A stretch of 64,000 nt of DNA from Candidatus Bathyarchaeota archaeon (lineage in GTDB: Archaea; Thermoproteota; Bathyarchaeia; Bathyarchaeales; Bathycorpusculaceae): assembly GCA_003151735.1 (NCBI GenBank), contig PLYI01000095.1:1-64000 (forward strand), written 5' to 3'. Below are positions 1 through 7,342 of the stretch, in pieces. The position numbers and the translations under genes are program-made. Every line of letters begins with the position of its first letter. Position 1 is the stretch's first letter. Below the pieces are notes generated by a model. That model was not told where the DNA came from and did no database searches. It worked only from the letters and a program-made list of their open reading frames with translations.

Positions 1-2
1 TT

Positions 3-305
3 ACTCCTACACCAACTCCAACCCCCACGCCAACATCCACGGCATCACCATCACCTCCACCGACAGCAAACCCAACGTCTCAGCCCACATCTAACCCCAC
101 TTCCAAACCAACTTCTACTCCAACTCAAACGCCAACTTCAACTCCTACACCCACCTCAACCCCGACATTTACACCAACAGTAGCACCGACACAAGAAGCC
201 CAAACAGCTTCATCCTTCCCAACAGAATACATGGCAATCGGGGCAATTGCTATCATAGTAATAGTCGCCTTAGCCGCTGTTGTGTTAATGAAGAGAAAAC
301 GGTAG
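3..305 (+). CDS. C-terminal part of a Thr/Pro-rich surface protein with a membrane anchor (partial)
   Basis: The reading frame enters from the left edge and stops with TAG. The first about 65 codons are almost only Thr, Pro and Ser (TPTPTPT-like repeats). Next comes a short linker, one hydrophobic segment of about 22 residues (MAIGAIAIIVIVALAAVVLM) and a basic end (KRKR). This is the usual C-terminal layout of archaeal surface proteins: a stalk, probably glycosylated, and a single transmembrane anchor with the basic tail inside. The functional domain lies outside the window, so the role is unknown. A frame on the other strand over the same bases is only a mirror of the repeats. Confidence 0.8.
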   Translation, partial: TPTPTPTPTPTSTASPSPPPTANPTSQPTSNPTSKPTSTPTQTPTSTPTPTSTPTFTPTVAPTQEAQTASSFPTEYMAIGAIAIIVIVALAAVVLMKRKR

Positions 306-585
306 GGCGTGAAAACTCTTAATAGAGCTTTAAGTGGTAGCTTACCTATTCCCCTTTTTTGGTTATTCACTGTCAGGTTCATCTGCGTTAAATGCTTGGT
401 TAAGCGATTTTACGATTGACACTTACAGCCAAGAAATAAAGGCTTTAACTCAACAGTTTGTTACAACAATAAACATGCTTATCGCTTTGAGTAAGTAACA
501 TTTAGCATGCGCGGAACTCAAAGCAAGCACACGCTTAACTAACAAATAACTTATGTGAGCGCAAACATAAACCAAAACTGCAAGG

Positions 586-909
586 TTAGCTTTTTTTGAG
601 GATTCTTTGTGTTTTCTTCTTAGCCATAAACTCTATTTTACCACAATTAGCACATACATACAGTAAGATAGGGAGGAGTATTTCGCCACTAACATCATAC
701 ATAGAAGATATACTAAGAATTTCTTTCAATCCCTGAGAACCAACCATTCTGAGTTTTACTTCTTTATAGTTCATTTCTGAGCCACAAAGAGGGCATTTCA
801 AAATTTCTGTTATTTCTACCGTTTCAGCTTCGAGATTTTTGTTAAAACAGTAAGGACACACCTTTGCATTATCCGCTAAAATTTCCTCGCCGCAGTTCAG
901 CCATTTCAT
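586..909 (-). CDS. small zinc-ribbon protein, function unknown
   Basis: The 107-residue product has three Cys-pair motifs: NCGEE with CPYC near the start, CPLCGSE in the middle, and CANCG near the end. This points to two zinc ribbons. The first knuckle lacks one cysteine (WLNCGEEI where family members usually read CPxCG). I chose the ATG at 909 rather than the TTG at 918, because a TATA-like ACATATA lies about 25 bases upstream, which would give a leaderless transcript. The gene is alone. Zinc ribbons of this kind are usually nucleic-acid or protein binding, but no family was recognised. Confidence 0.7.
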   Translation of the reverse strand: MKWLNCGEEILADNAKVCPYCFNKNLEAETVEITEILKCPLCGSEMNYKEVKLRMVGSQGLKEILSISSMYDVSGEILLPILLYVCANCGKIEFMAKKKTQRILKKS

Positions 910-1106
910 AGCAATCAATTTATGCCTATATGTACTGTTTTGGTTTTAACATTTTTGTTCTAAGGAATGCGATTGAGCTTCCAGTTGCCCATGACTGTTT
1001 TTGTTCGCAATTTAGCTTTAAACCCACAGAGCGCCAACTTGCAAGTAAAACAGAGGTTTTGAAATTGAAAAACGAAATAAAACCCCAATAGTGAGAGGTT
1101 GAAAAA

Positions 1107-1268
1107 TTGAAGTTATCCTTCAAAAAGAAAAAGGACTCGATTGAACTAGGATACGCTAAGTTATTGCGTTTACAATTACGAGAAAAAACTTTTTCTAAAC
1201 AGTATTTTGATGAAGCAGCAAAACTTGAGAAACAAAGAAAACCAAAGGCAAAGGAGTATATCCGCTGA
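1107..1268 (+). CDS. 53-residue basic protein, first gene of a two-gene unit
   Basis: It begins with TTG, preceded by GAGAGG at a suitable distance, and ends in TGATG, where its stop overlaps the ATG of the next gene. The product is very rich in Lys and predicted helical (KLSFKKKKDSIELG..., then FDEAAKLEKQRKPKAKEYIR). It has no known domain. The overlap and the ribosome binding site are the main evidence that it is real. It may help or regulate the zinc-finger protein behind it. Small coupled pairs like this are common in archaeal mobile elements. Confidence 0.5.
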   Translation: MKLSFKKKKDSIELGYAKLLRLQLREKTFSKQYFDEAAKLEKQRKPKAKEYIR

Positions 1269-1483
1269 TGGAAAATAGACAATCCCCAATTTATCGTAAA
1301 GGCACAAACTCCTATCATTTCAATATTATGAATAGAAATAAAATAAATCGTGGACATACCAGGAAACCGTCAGTTTGTAAACGCTGCAAAAAACCAATTT
1401 TAAAAAATGAAGTAAGACACAAAGGAGGCCGAAGTCTCTATCATGAATCGTGTTACAAGGAAACCCAAATCGGCGAGGACTAA
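1268..1483 (+). CDS. small zinc-finger protein, second gene of a coupled pair
   Basis: The 71-residue protein is basic and has a CKRCKKPI knuckle followed about 23 residues later by YHESC, a LIM- or treble-clef-like Cys2-His-Cys arrangement. The start codon overlaps the stop of the preceding 53-residue gene (TGATG), so translation is probably coupled. Binding of nucleic acid is plausible from charge and zinc ligands, but the target is unknown. The surrounding region is rich in broken genes, which suggests an old integrated element. Confidence 0.6.
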   Translation: MENRQSPIYRKGTNSYHFNIMNRNKINRGHTRKPSVCKRCKKPILKNEVRHKGGRSLYHESCYKETQIGED

Positions 1484-1554
1484 AAAAATGAGCGAATTCA
1501 GGGAAGTCTTTTTCAGTTCTTGTTTTTTAATTACTCTAAGCCTTAATCAACTAT

Positions 1555-1722
1555 ATGGTAGATTTATCTAGACCTTGTGATGCTTGCGGCAAAATCGTTG
1601 GTGGCGGCGTTTATTCTTGCTCGAAATGAAAGATTTACTTCTATTTCTACTGCTCAATTAAACTTTCAGATATGCAAAGCCTAAAGCATGAATGTCCTAT
1701 GTGCGGTGGAAAATTCACGTAA
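1555..1722 (+). pseudogene. zinc-ribbon gene interrupted by in-frame TGA at a cysteine position
   Basis: From ATG 1555 the frame gives a CDACGKIVGGG knuckle and then VYSCSK, followed by TGA at 1627-1629. It then continues in the same frame through KIYFYFYCSIKLSDMQ to CPMCGGKFT and a TAA. The pattern C-S-K-stop-K is where zinc ribbons of this type have C-S-K-C-K, so the stop replaces an expected zinc ligand (TGC or TGT to TGA). Simple point-mutation decay is most likely. Selenocysteine insertion is formally possible, but I see no SECIS-like hairpin. If intact, the product would be about 55 residues. Confidence 0.55.
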
Positions 1723-1891
1723 GCTTTGAGTATTTTTTTGAATCCCGAGCAGAAAGGACCAAAACTCAATCATAGATTTTTTTTCGTTTAAAAATTAAAA
1801 AACACCCTAAAAACAAACATGCATAAATGCTTTAAAACAAGGACGCCATATGAGCGTAATAGTGAGTCAAAATAGCAAGAGGTGATATATC

Positions 1892-2161
1892 ATGGCAGCA
1901 AATCAAATAATGCCTGAAGATATAGCCCAAGCAGATGACATGGATTGGACAGAAGAAAATGAATTCTGGAATACTTATCGCTTAAGCGATGGAACTCTTT
2001 TAAAAGTTAAGATGGTTCTGAAAGGAGTAAAAAGGCTGAAAAAATATTCGCCAGATGGTACCCCAATTTACATCATAATGAGCGACAATGTTGTTAGAGC
2101 TATGGAAATACAAGGAAATGTGAAGCTAAAGCCCAAACCATCAAACATGAAACCCACTTAA
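1892..2161 (+). CDS. 89-residue protein of unknown function
   Basis: It starts with ATG behind a good ribosome binding site (AGAGGTGATAT), and an AT-rich box (GCATAAATGC) lies about 70 bases upstream. The N-terminus is acidic (MPEDIAQADDMDWTEEN). The middle looks like beta strands (RLSDGTLLKVKMVLKGVKRL, then TPIYIIMSDNVVRAMEI). The tail is basic and Pro-rich. I know archaeal proteins of this length and style, but no family name is secure. It is the last clearly intact gene before a stretch of pseudogenes. Confidence 0.7.
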   Translation: MAANQIMPEDIAQADDMDWTEENEFWNTYRLSDGTLLKVKMVLKGVKRLKKYSPDGTPIYIIMSDNVVRAMEIQGNVKLKPKPSNMKPT

Positions 2162-2165
2162 TTCC

Positions 2166-2470
2166 CATACTTTTTATTTGCCAGGCGGCGGAGCAGAAAA
2201 AGGTGAAGCCAAAAAACCGCTGCAATTAGAGAATTAAAAGAAGAACCCCTCCTTGAAACAGTTGCTTGCAAATTTCTTTTTGAATATGAATCGTTAACTG
2301 ACAACCACGAAGTCTTCTTGATAGAAACCTCTGGAGTTGCTAAGCCAAGCAGCGAAATCAAATACATAGACTACTTCAATAGCTCAAACCTGAAAGTTTC
2401 CATTGCAACATTGGAAATACTTGAGCTATACCTTGCAACCAAAGTGACCACGAAAAAATTCTCGCTTTGA
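2166..2470 (+). pseudogene. decayed Nudix hydrolase
   Basis: The sequence encodes FYLPGGGAEKGEAKK, then a single-base frame change near 2218, then AAIRELKEEPLLETV. Together these rebuild most of a Nudix box (G-x5-E-x7-REU-x-EE), with the final Gly replaced by Leu. The second frame runs on for about 80 codons to TGA with normal Nudix-like strands (CKFLFEYESLTDNHEVFLIE). No start codon or N-terminal strand is present before the box, and the upstream gene ends only a few bases earlier. It is truncated at the 5' end, frameshifted and very probably not expressed as an enzyme. Confidence 0.7.
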
Positions 2471-3352
2471 CTTTTCTGCAAAAACCCTCTTTTTTTGTTG
2501 TCCAAACAAAAAGCGACAAAATCATGCGTGAACGAAAATAAGTTGTCTGTCGTGATTGTTTCGAAGCCAAGCATAAAACTCGGTAAAAGTGGCCGAGGTG
2601 CAAGTTTTGCATGGAAAAGCGGCCGGGGTGATGTATTTTGTGTCAGTTTGTTGTCAACCGTAACCCTTTCCCTTTTTTCTGGAGACTTTTTAGTTGGTTG
2701 ACGCTGATCGTGTTAAGCGTAAGTTGCCGATAACTATGATTTTTTTAGCTAAAGACTTCATTTAATACGGTGTCTCCTTGAGTGCCTTTGTTAACGTTAC
2801 TCCAACATCGTGAAGCTTCACTTTAAAGTTTTTATTGAGTCTTATTCTAGAAGAACCGAACGCTGTATGAGCCTGTTTTATGTCGCGTGCGATAAAGTAG
2901 ATGTGAAGTAAATTTGCGTGTGCATCACGTTCATATCTTACAGAGAAGCAAGTTTTTTTAGCAATTGACAAAAAGTCGTTTTTTGTTTGTGCAACGACAA
3001 ATAAGTGGCATATGCTTTCGCATTGAGAAATGAAAGGTGTGCGTGTGAACATTTTGTTTACTCTGTACGTTGACTGTAATTGCTGTTTAGAAGTTATAAT
3101 CCTTCCCACGGTTTTTCCGCGGGTTATTCATATTATTCAATTAATTACTGCAAATTACGCCTTAAAGAAATACGCTGACTTGGCAAAGATAAATGGAACG
3201 AATACACAGTTTCCCATTTCAATGGAACTGAGATTCACTACTTTAGAAAGCCAAAGAGGTTTGGTGTTTAACAATGGGTGCTCAAGATATACAACAAACG
3301 TTAAATCGTTAATCGAGCAACTAATGCTCATTCGATTTCGAGATGAATTGCA
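2471..3352. other. 880-base stretch without a secure gene
   Basis: Two frames are open here but unconvincing. One is on the minus strand (2762-3109, 115 codons). The other is on the plus strand (3030-3356, 108 codons), and its stop overlaps the TTG of the following membrane-protein gene as TTGA. The second has a plausible C-terminal half and could be coupled to that gene. Two short direct repeats (GGCCGAGGTG and GGCCGGGGTG) lie at about 2592 and 2622. Bases 2690-2740 encode LVDADRVKRKLP in one frame, resembling the fragment at 4361-4410. The stretch looks like degraded accessory DNA. Confidence 0.4.
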
Positions 3353-4261
3353 TTGAGCTTGGAAAGTCTTCTTCCTTCTTTTAGTGATTTAGGTAGTCTT
3401 TCGGTTATTATTCTTCTAAGTGCTGCAGGATTATACTATTTTGGCAAACTAATTTTGGATGTCAAGGTTGAGCAACAAGAACAAACATCAGCATACTATA
3501 CAACAGGCTTGATGTTTGCTTTGGGTAATGTTGCATTACCCTTCATAATTGTGTGGGCAATTACTGGCTACTTTAACGTCTCCTTGTCTATTCTTCCAAA
3601 CGTAATTGTTCAATTAATTGTCTTAAGCATTCTTACCTATGGTTTGATTCTTAATACAGGAAGATACACCTTGTTTTCAAGGTTTAAGGATGCTTACAAA
3701 TTCCAAATAGACATTGAAAAAAATGATAATAAACTTGTCAAATTTGCAGACAATAGAATGGGCGAAAACTTGGTAGCAAAATCGATGAAGCTTCAAGAAA
3801 AAATCTCGAACATAATAACAAATAATTACACTGTTTTAATTTTGTCTCTAATAGTCAGCTGGACAATCTTCCCATCAGCAAAAAGTGTGACTCTTATCAG
3901 TCCAGAATCGGTCCTGCTTTACATTTTGACTTTCCTTAACTTTACATTACTTGCATTAATCTTTGGATATATCGGCATTTACCATCCACCAGCAACAATT
4001 GTCCTTGATAATGGGGAAAGAATTGCTGGCAGAATCGTAAAAATAGGCAAATTTGTAAATCTTATTAACGAAGCAGATGGCAAAAAATTCTTCATTAACT
4101 CAAGCAAAATCATATATGTAGAAGAATCAATGTTTAAAGAAAAATTCAATGAAGCTCTAAGATTAGCAAAGGAAAAATCGTCTTCTCAACCTACTCAAAA
4201 AGAAAACGAACCCACTGGAAAAGAACAGATTGATGGTAACTCACTTTCAGAGGGTATATAG
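3353..4261 (+). CDS. multi-pass membrane protein with an Sm-like C-terminal domain
   Basis: The 302-residue product has hydrophobic segments near residues 15-35, 50-72, 77-100, 155-178 and 185-208, separated by a charged loop (about 105-150). After the last segment comes a compact beta pattern (TIVLDNGERIAGRIVKIGKF, then INEADGKKFFINSSKIIYVEE). This resembles an Sm-like or small beta-barrel fold on the cytoplasmic side. The tail is hydrophilic and rich in Gln, Glu and Lys. The TTG start overlaps the TGA of an upstream frame. It is flanked by pseudogenes and looks like a surviving cargo gene. No functional family was recognised. Confidence 0.75.
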   Translation: MSLESLLPSFSDLGSLSVIILLSAAGLYYFGKLILDVKVEQQEQTSAYYTTGLMFALGNVALPFIIVWAITGYFNVSLSILPNVIVQLIVLSILTYGLILNTGRYTLFSRFKDAYKFQIDIEKNDNKLVKFADNRMGENLVAKSMKLQEKISNIITNNYTVLILSLIVSWTIFPSAKSVTLISPESVLLYILTFLNFTLLALIFGYIGIYHPPATIVLDNGERIAGRIVKIGKFVNLINEADGKKFFINSSKIIYVEESMFKEKFNEALRLAKEKSSSQPTQKENEPTGKEQIDGNSLSEGI

Positions 4262-4330
4262 TCATTCTAAACAAGTTCCAGTTTAACGTTTGTTAAATCT
4301 ACGCATGAATTTGGGGAGATTGTCACCCGC

Positions 4331-4621
4331 ACAAACAAAAACCCTTCTTTTTCTTTTTTTGAGTTTTTCAGCTTGGTTAATTCTGACGGTGTTAAACGTA
4401 AATTGCCTTCTCTGCTTGTGGATGATTCAACGACTAAGAGAACCGGCTTGAATAGTCTTATTCGTTAACGGTACCGCTTCGAGCAATTCAAAAGAAAAAC
4501 CCCTGAAAAATGTGATGCGATAACAAATCGTCTGATTGCTGATTTAGCTGAGTTAGAAAAAGCTGTTTCATTAAATATAGTTAGCCAAAAGAAAGCGCAT
4601 CAGAGTCTTAAGGTCAAATAA
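4331..4621 (+). pseudogene. degraded gene fragment with internal TAA
   Basis: One frame is open from about 4331 to TAA 4619-4621, apart from a TAA at 4466-4468. It reads FFSLVNSDGVKRKLPSLLVD, then DSTTKRTGLNSLIR-stop-RYRFEQFKRKTPE, and then a helical stretch (NRLIADLAELEKAVSLN). The codon pattern and helical periodicity look coding on both sides of the stop. A related short stretch (LVDADRVKRKLP) occurs at 2693-2735, so the flanks of the intact membrane-protein gene share sequence. The identity is unknown. The C-terminal part could be DNA- or protein-binding helices from a mobile element. Confidence 0.4.
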
Positions 4622-4708
4622 TAAAAAGTGTCATAAACAGGCACCAAGACTTAAGACCTGTTTTGATGAAGTAGGTATTCTTGAATCTATGGATGCTCTG
4701 TAGTTTTG

Positions 4709-4930
4709 CTAATCGTAGAAACCGCCTTTTATCAATTCTTTGTCAAATTTATCCTCTAGAAAAATCAGGATTCTAGTTAGATTATTTTCTTCTTTTCCAA
4801 TATTAGCATCTGGGTAAAGTTCAGCAAGCAAATTAAGGTAATCCTTTAGGATTTTCTTTAGGCTTATTGTTTCTATTCCTGCTGGCGATAGGTTTTTTGT
4901 GAAGGTTTTGCTTAATCCATAATCTGCGAT
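4709..4930 (-). pseudogene. 3' fragment of a gene truncated beside an integrase remnant
   Basis: Read on the minus strand, the frame gives IADYGLSKTFTKNLSPAGIE, then SLKKILKDYLNLLAELYPD, and then NLTRILIFLEDKFDKELIKG before TAG. The composition is typical of coding sequence, but there is no start codon before an upstream in-frame stop. Coding character ends exactly where the plus-strand integrase remnant begins (4931). It is therefore the C-terminal 70 or so codons of a gene cut off at a recombination junction. The function is unknown. Confidence 0.45.
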
Positions 4931-5047
4931 AAATATTTTTCAGCTATTGCAAACACGACTAAAGAAAAACAGGGCTTAATCGAAGATGGCTGGGAATATG
5001 TGACAAGCGACCCCGATGGAACCCAATATTATAGGAAGCCAAAATAA
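4931..5047 (+). pseudogene. C-terminal remnant of a tyrosine integrase
   Basis: The last 38 codons match the end of the integrase at 60284-61414 in pattern. Here it reads KYFSAIANTTKEKQGLIEDG followed by WEYVTSDPDG...YYRKPK and a stop. There it reads KYYSATAKTVEEACQLIEDG, WSYHVEIDG...FRKPK and a stop. Nothing of the catalytic domain is left. This marks the site of an older integration by the same family of element, now lost or rearranged. The sequence on its left is a truncated gene on the other strand. Confidence 0.7.
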
Positions 5048-5077
5048 TGCTAAATTATCGGGTTACTAGTTGCAGAA

Positions 5078-6253
5078 TCAAGGTATTGTTTGGTTCCAGT
5101 AGAAAACAGCGGTATAATTCTTTAATAATGGCCCAATTATTTCCGGCTCGTCATAGAGAATATCAAAACGAGAACCATACTTTGCTGGTAATGTGTTGTT
5201 TGTGTCTTCGAAGATTTTTTGTGAAAGTGCGTCTGCTGGAAACATGCCCCAGTTGGTGTCGTTAGGGCTGCGGAAGCCAAATCCGTAATCCTTTGGCACG
5301 ATGTAGACGGCTTCAGGCTTGTTTGAACCAAAGCTGGCGAGGTTGCTGTGGAGGGTGTTCCAGAATTTCTGTAAAGCCTCAAAATGTTCATCCTGTAAGA
5401 TGCCGTATTGATTGTTGTCTGGGTATGTGGGAAAACTGAAAACTACCGCGTATTTAGCTCCAGAACTGTAAGCCAACGATAAATCCGCGTACAGTTCGTT
5501 TCCTGATTCAAGATAAGGATGCTGATCATATTTCCAGTTAACTACAACGGCCCAATCCTTGTTGAACGCTGCCGCAGCGCCTCTATCTAACGCGATAATC
5601 CGTTGCTTGCTTTCGTTGCCAACAAATTCAGCGAAGATAGCGCTGTAGTTTGCTTTGTAATCAAACCAGTTAAGCCCATAGTCTGAGGTGAAAACTTTTG
5701 GGGTAAACTCCAAGTAATAATTTGAGAAAAACCCTAAGGTATCGGTAAAATTCTCTTCTACGTCAGCGTAGGTTGTGTTTCTTTGGAGCATGGTGCTGTT
5801 GAAGAGTTGGTAAGCGCCGTTGTCCAGTTGATTTCCGCCAGGTTCATCGTACCTGTCGATTCCCAAAAAACTATTGCCATACCGAGCCTTGGCATCAACC
5901 ATCCACTCTGTAATGTTGTAGCTGTACATGTTTAAGCCTGTGAATAAAACAATAAAGTTTAGTTTAGCGTCAAAGATGTAATCGCAGGCGGCGGTTAAAG
6001 CGGATTCATCAAATGTTAAGCCAACTGAACCCATCACAAACAGGTTCGTGTAATCCTTAACTTTGTCTACTAAGGCTTCAACTTGAGATACTTGAACTGG
6101 AACAGTTTGATTATTACCATAAGCATATTCAACGCCTACATAGAATTGTCTGCTTTGGGTTTGGTTGTTAAAAGAGTTGAGTGCCAAAAAAAGCGATAGC
6201 ACAATCAAAGCGATAAGTACGGTGCCGGCCAATGTTGCGAGTTTTCGGTTCAA
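5078..6253 (-). CDS. secreted or membrane-anchored protein resembling TIM-barrel glycoside hydrolases
   Basis: The 391-residue protein starts with a basic MNRK and a hydrophobic segment (residues 7-27), so it is exported and either anchored or cleaved. The rest is rich in Asn-x-Ser/Thr sites and aromatic residues, as in archaeal exoproteins. The order of strands and helices (FIVLFTGLN, WMVDAKARYGNSFLGIDRYDEP, AVVVNWKYDQHPYL, YAVVFSFPTYPDNN) suggests a TIM barrel. Asp/Glu of IDRYDEP are candidate acids. I do not recognise a specific hydrolase family, and no substrate can be named. It stands alone, with its start just after a short intergenic gap. Confidence 0.75.
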   Translation of the reverse strand: MNRKLATLAGTVLIALIVLSLFLALNSFNNQTQSRQFYVGVEYAYGNNQTVPVQVSQVEALVDKVKDYTNLFVMGSVGLTFDESALTAACDYIFDAKLNFIVLFTGLNMYSYNITEWMVDAKARYGNSFLGIDRYDEPGGNQLDNGAYQLFNSTMLQRNTTYADVEENFTDTLGFFSNYYLEFTPKVFTSDYGLNWFDYKANYSAIFAEFVGNESKQRIIALDRGAAAAFNKDWAVVVNWKYDQHPYLESGNELYADLSLAYSSGAKYAVVFSFPTYPDNNQYGILQDEHFEALQKFWNTLHSNLASFGSNKPEAVYIVPKDYGFGFRSPNDTNWGMFPADALSQKIFEDTNNTLPAKYGSRFDILYDEPEIIGPLLKNYTAVFYWNQTIP

Positions 6254-6337
6254 ATGTGCTCAACCAATCGTTAGAATAATCATGCGGTAAAGTATTTAAC
6301 GTTGAACGGTTGCCGCTGATAAAAAAAGGGTACAGGT

Positions 6338-6778
6338 TTACCTGTGGTAGAGTCCTATCAATTCGCCCTTCGCAATGATATGTCCCTGCATGGCTTTTTC
6401 AAGGTCCCTTTTAGTTGTCTTGGCGCCTAAATTTAGCTCTTTGTCAAGGGCGTAAACCTTAAAGAAATATCTATGCGTGCCTGAAGGCGGACATGGACCC
6501 ATATATCCCTGTTGCCTTGCACTGTTCAACCCTTCAGTTCCCGGCACCGAATTCTCAGCTATTTTGGTTGTGGAAGTTGGAATGTTCCAGACGACCCAGT
6601 GGTCAAATGTTCCGTTTGGCGCGTCAGGGTCATCTATAACCAGGGCAAGGCTCTTTGCTTCTTTAGGTGTACCATCGATTGTGATAGGTGGATTGGTGCC
6701 TTCGCCGTCGCAGCTGTATTTTTTGGGGATTGGGCTATTGTGCTGAAATGATGGGCTTTTGATTATTAGTTCTTTCAT
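6338..6778 (-). CDS. PEBP family protein (YbhB/YbcL type)
   Basis: The 146-residue product has the family's signature pieces: an N-terminal SPSFQHNSPIPKKYSCDGEG, the ligand-site motif DDPDAPNGTFDHWVVWNIP, and GPCPPSGTHRYFFKVYALD. These are the phosphatidylethanolamine-binding or Raf-kinase-inhibitor-like proteins. They bind small anionic ligands in a shallow pocket, and their archaeal role is unknown. I took the ATG of MKELIIK. The frame is open 7 codons further up (6799), but this start matches the family length. It is probably cytoplasmic, as no signal peptide is seen. Confidence 0.9.
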   Translation of the reverse strand: MKELIIKSPSFQHNSPIPKKYSCDGEGTNPPITIDGTPKEAKSLALVIDDPDAPNGTFDHWVVWNIPTSTTKIAENSVPGTEGLNSARQQGYMGPCPPSGTHRYFFKVYALDKELNLGAKTTKRDLEKAMQGHIIAKGELIGLYHR

Positions 6779-6851
6779 TAAAATGCCTGTTAAAAACAAT
6801 GTTTCGTCGGCTAGATAAAGTTGGTGCGACCAGCAAACCTGGAGGATTAAT

Positions 6852-7016
6852 CTAATTTGAGGCGTCTGCTTTTGCTTCGTGATTCTGGCTTTGCCCTTTA
6901 TGCATATCCATTCTATGCTGTCTTAGTTCTTCACGCGTTGAAAACTCTGCTTTGCAGATTGGACACCTATAAGTTTCATATGTCGTTTGCTGTTCCCCTT
7001 TACCCAGCCACTTCAA
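6852..7016 (-). CDS. 54-residue C2H2 zinc-finger protein
   Basis: It starts with TTG at 7016 and contains one classical finger, YRCPICKAEFSTREELRQHRMDMH (Cys-x2-Cys, then His-x4-His). A hydrophilic tail follows (KGQSQNHEAKADASN). Short single-finger proteins of this type are common in archaea and their viruses and probably bind DNA or RNA. No clear Shine-Dalgarno site is visible. The product stops just before the downstream PEBP gene, on the same strand. Confidence 0.7.
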   Translation of the reverse strand: MKWLGKGEQQTTYETYRCPICKAEFSTREELRQHRMDMHKGQSQNHEAKADASN

Positions 7017-7033
7017 CGTGATTGTTTAAATGA

Positions 7034-7261
7034 TTATGTGACTTCAACGTGGCAACAGCTAAGGTTAAAATGGGAAGTTTTTTCCTCTGTCCATTTCTCC
7101 AAAATTAACTTGCCGTCTTTTGGGCTAAAGTGAACCTTAACAGGCATTGAGCGGCTGCATTTTAATGGAAACATGCTGTCGATTACAAGGCGAATAGGCA
7201 AGTAATGCAGATAACGGTCGTCTTTTCGCCGAAATAATGTTCCTTTTCCCTCGTTGCCCAT
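7034..7261 (-). CDS. 75-residue conserved archaeal protein with AbrB-like features
   Basis: It starts with ATG at 7261. The product reads GKGTLFRRKDDRYLHYLPIR, then LVIDSMFPLKCSRSMPVKVH, and then a strand KLILEKW. The alternation of charged and hydrophobic residues resembles small swapped-hairpin or beta-rich archaeal proteins. I have an impression of similar proteins in TACK archaea but cannot name a family. It lies upstream of the zinc-finger gene on the same strand, with about 18 bases between them, so the two may be one operon. Confidence 0.6.
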   Translation of the reverse strand: MGNEGKGTLFRRKDDRYLHYLPIRLVIDSMFPLKCSRSMPVKVHFSPKDGKLILEKWTEEKTSHFNLSCCHVEVT

Positions 7262-7342
7262 AAGCTGTCACAGGCAAGCTAACGTTGTCTCGCTATGTGC
7301 TTTTAAAGGCGACTGTGAGAAATCTCTAAAAAGGAGTATGCG

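Noticed and set aside
926-1357. 143-codon frame on the minus strand
   Set aside because: It faces the better-supported coupled pair 1107-1483 and has Ser/Phe/Cys-rich composition typical of the antisense of a Lys-rich gene.
2762-3109. 115-codon minus-strand frame as a secure gene
   Set aside because: No family, no ribosome site and a competing frame on the other strand; left as part of the unassigned stretch.
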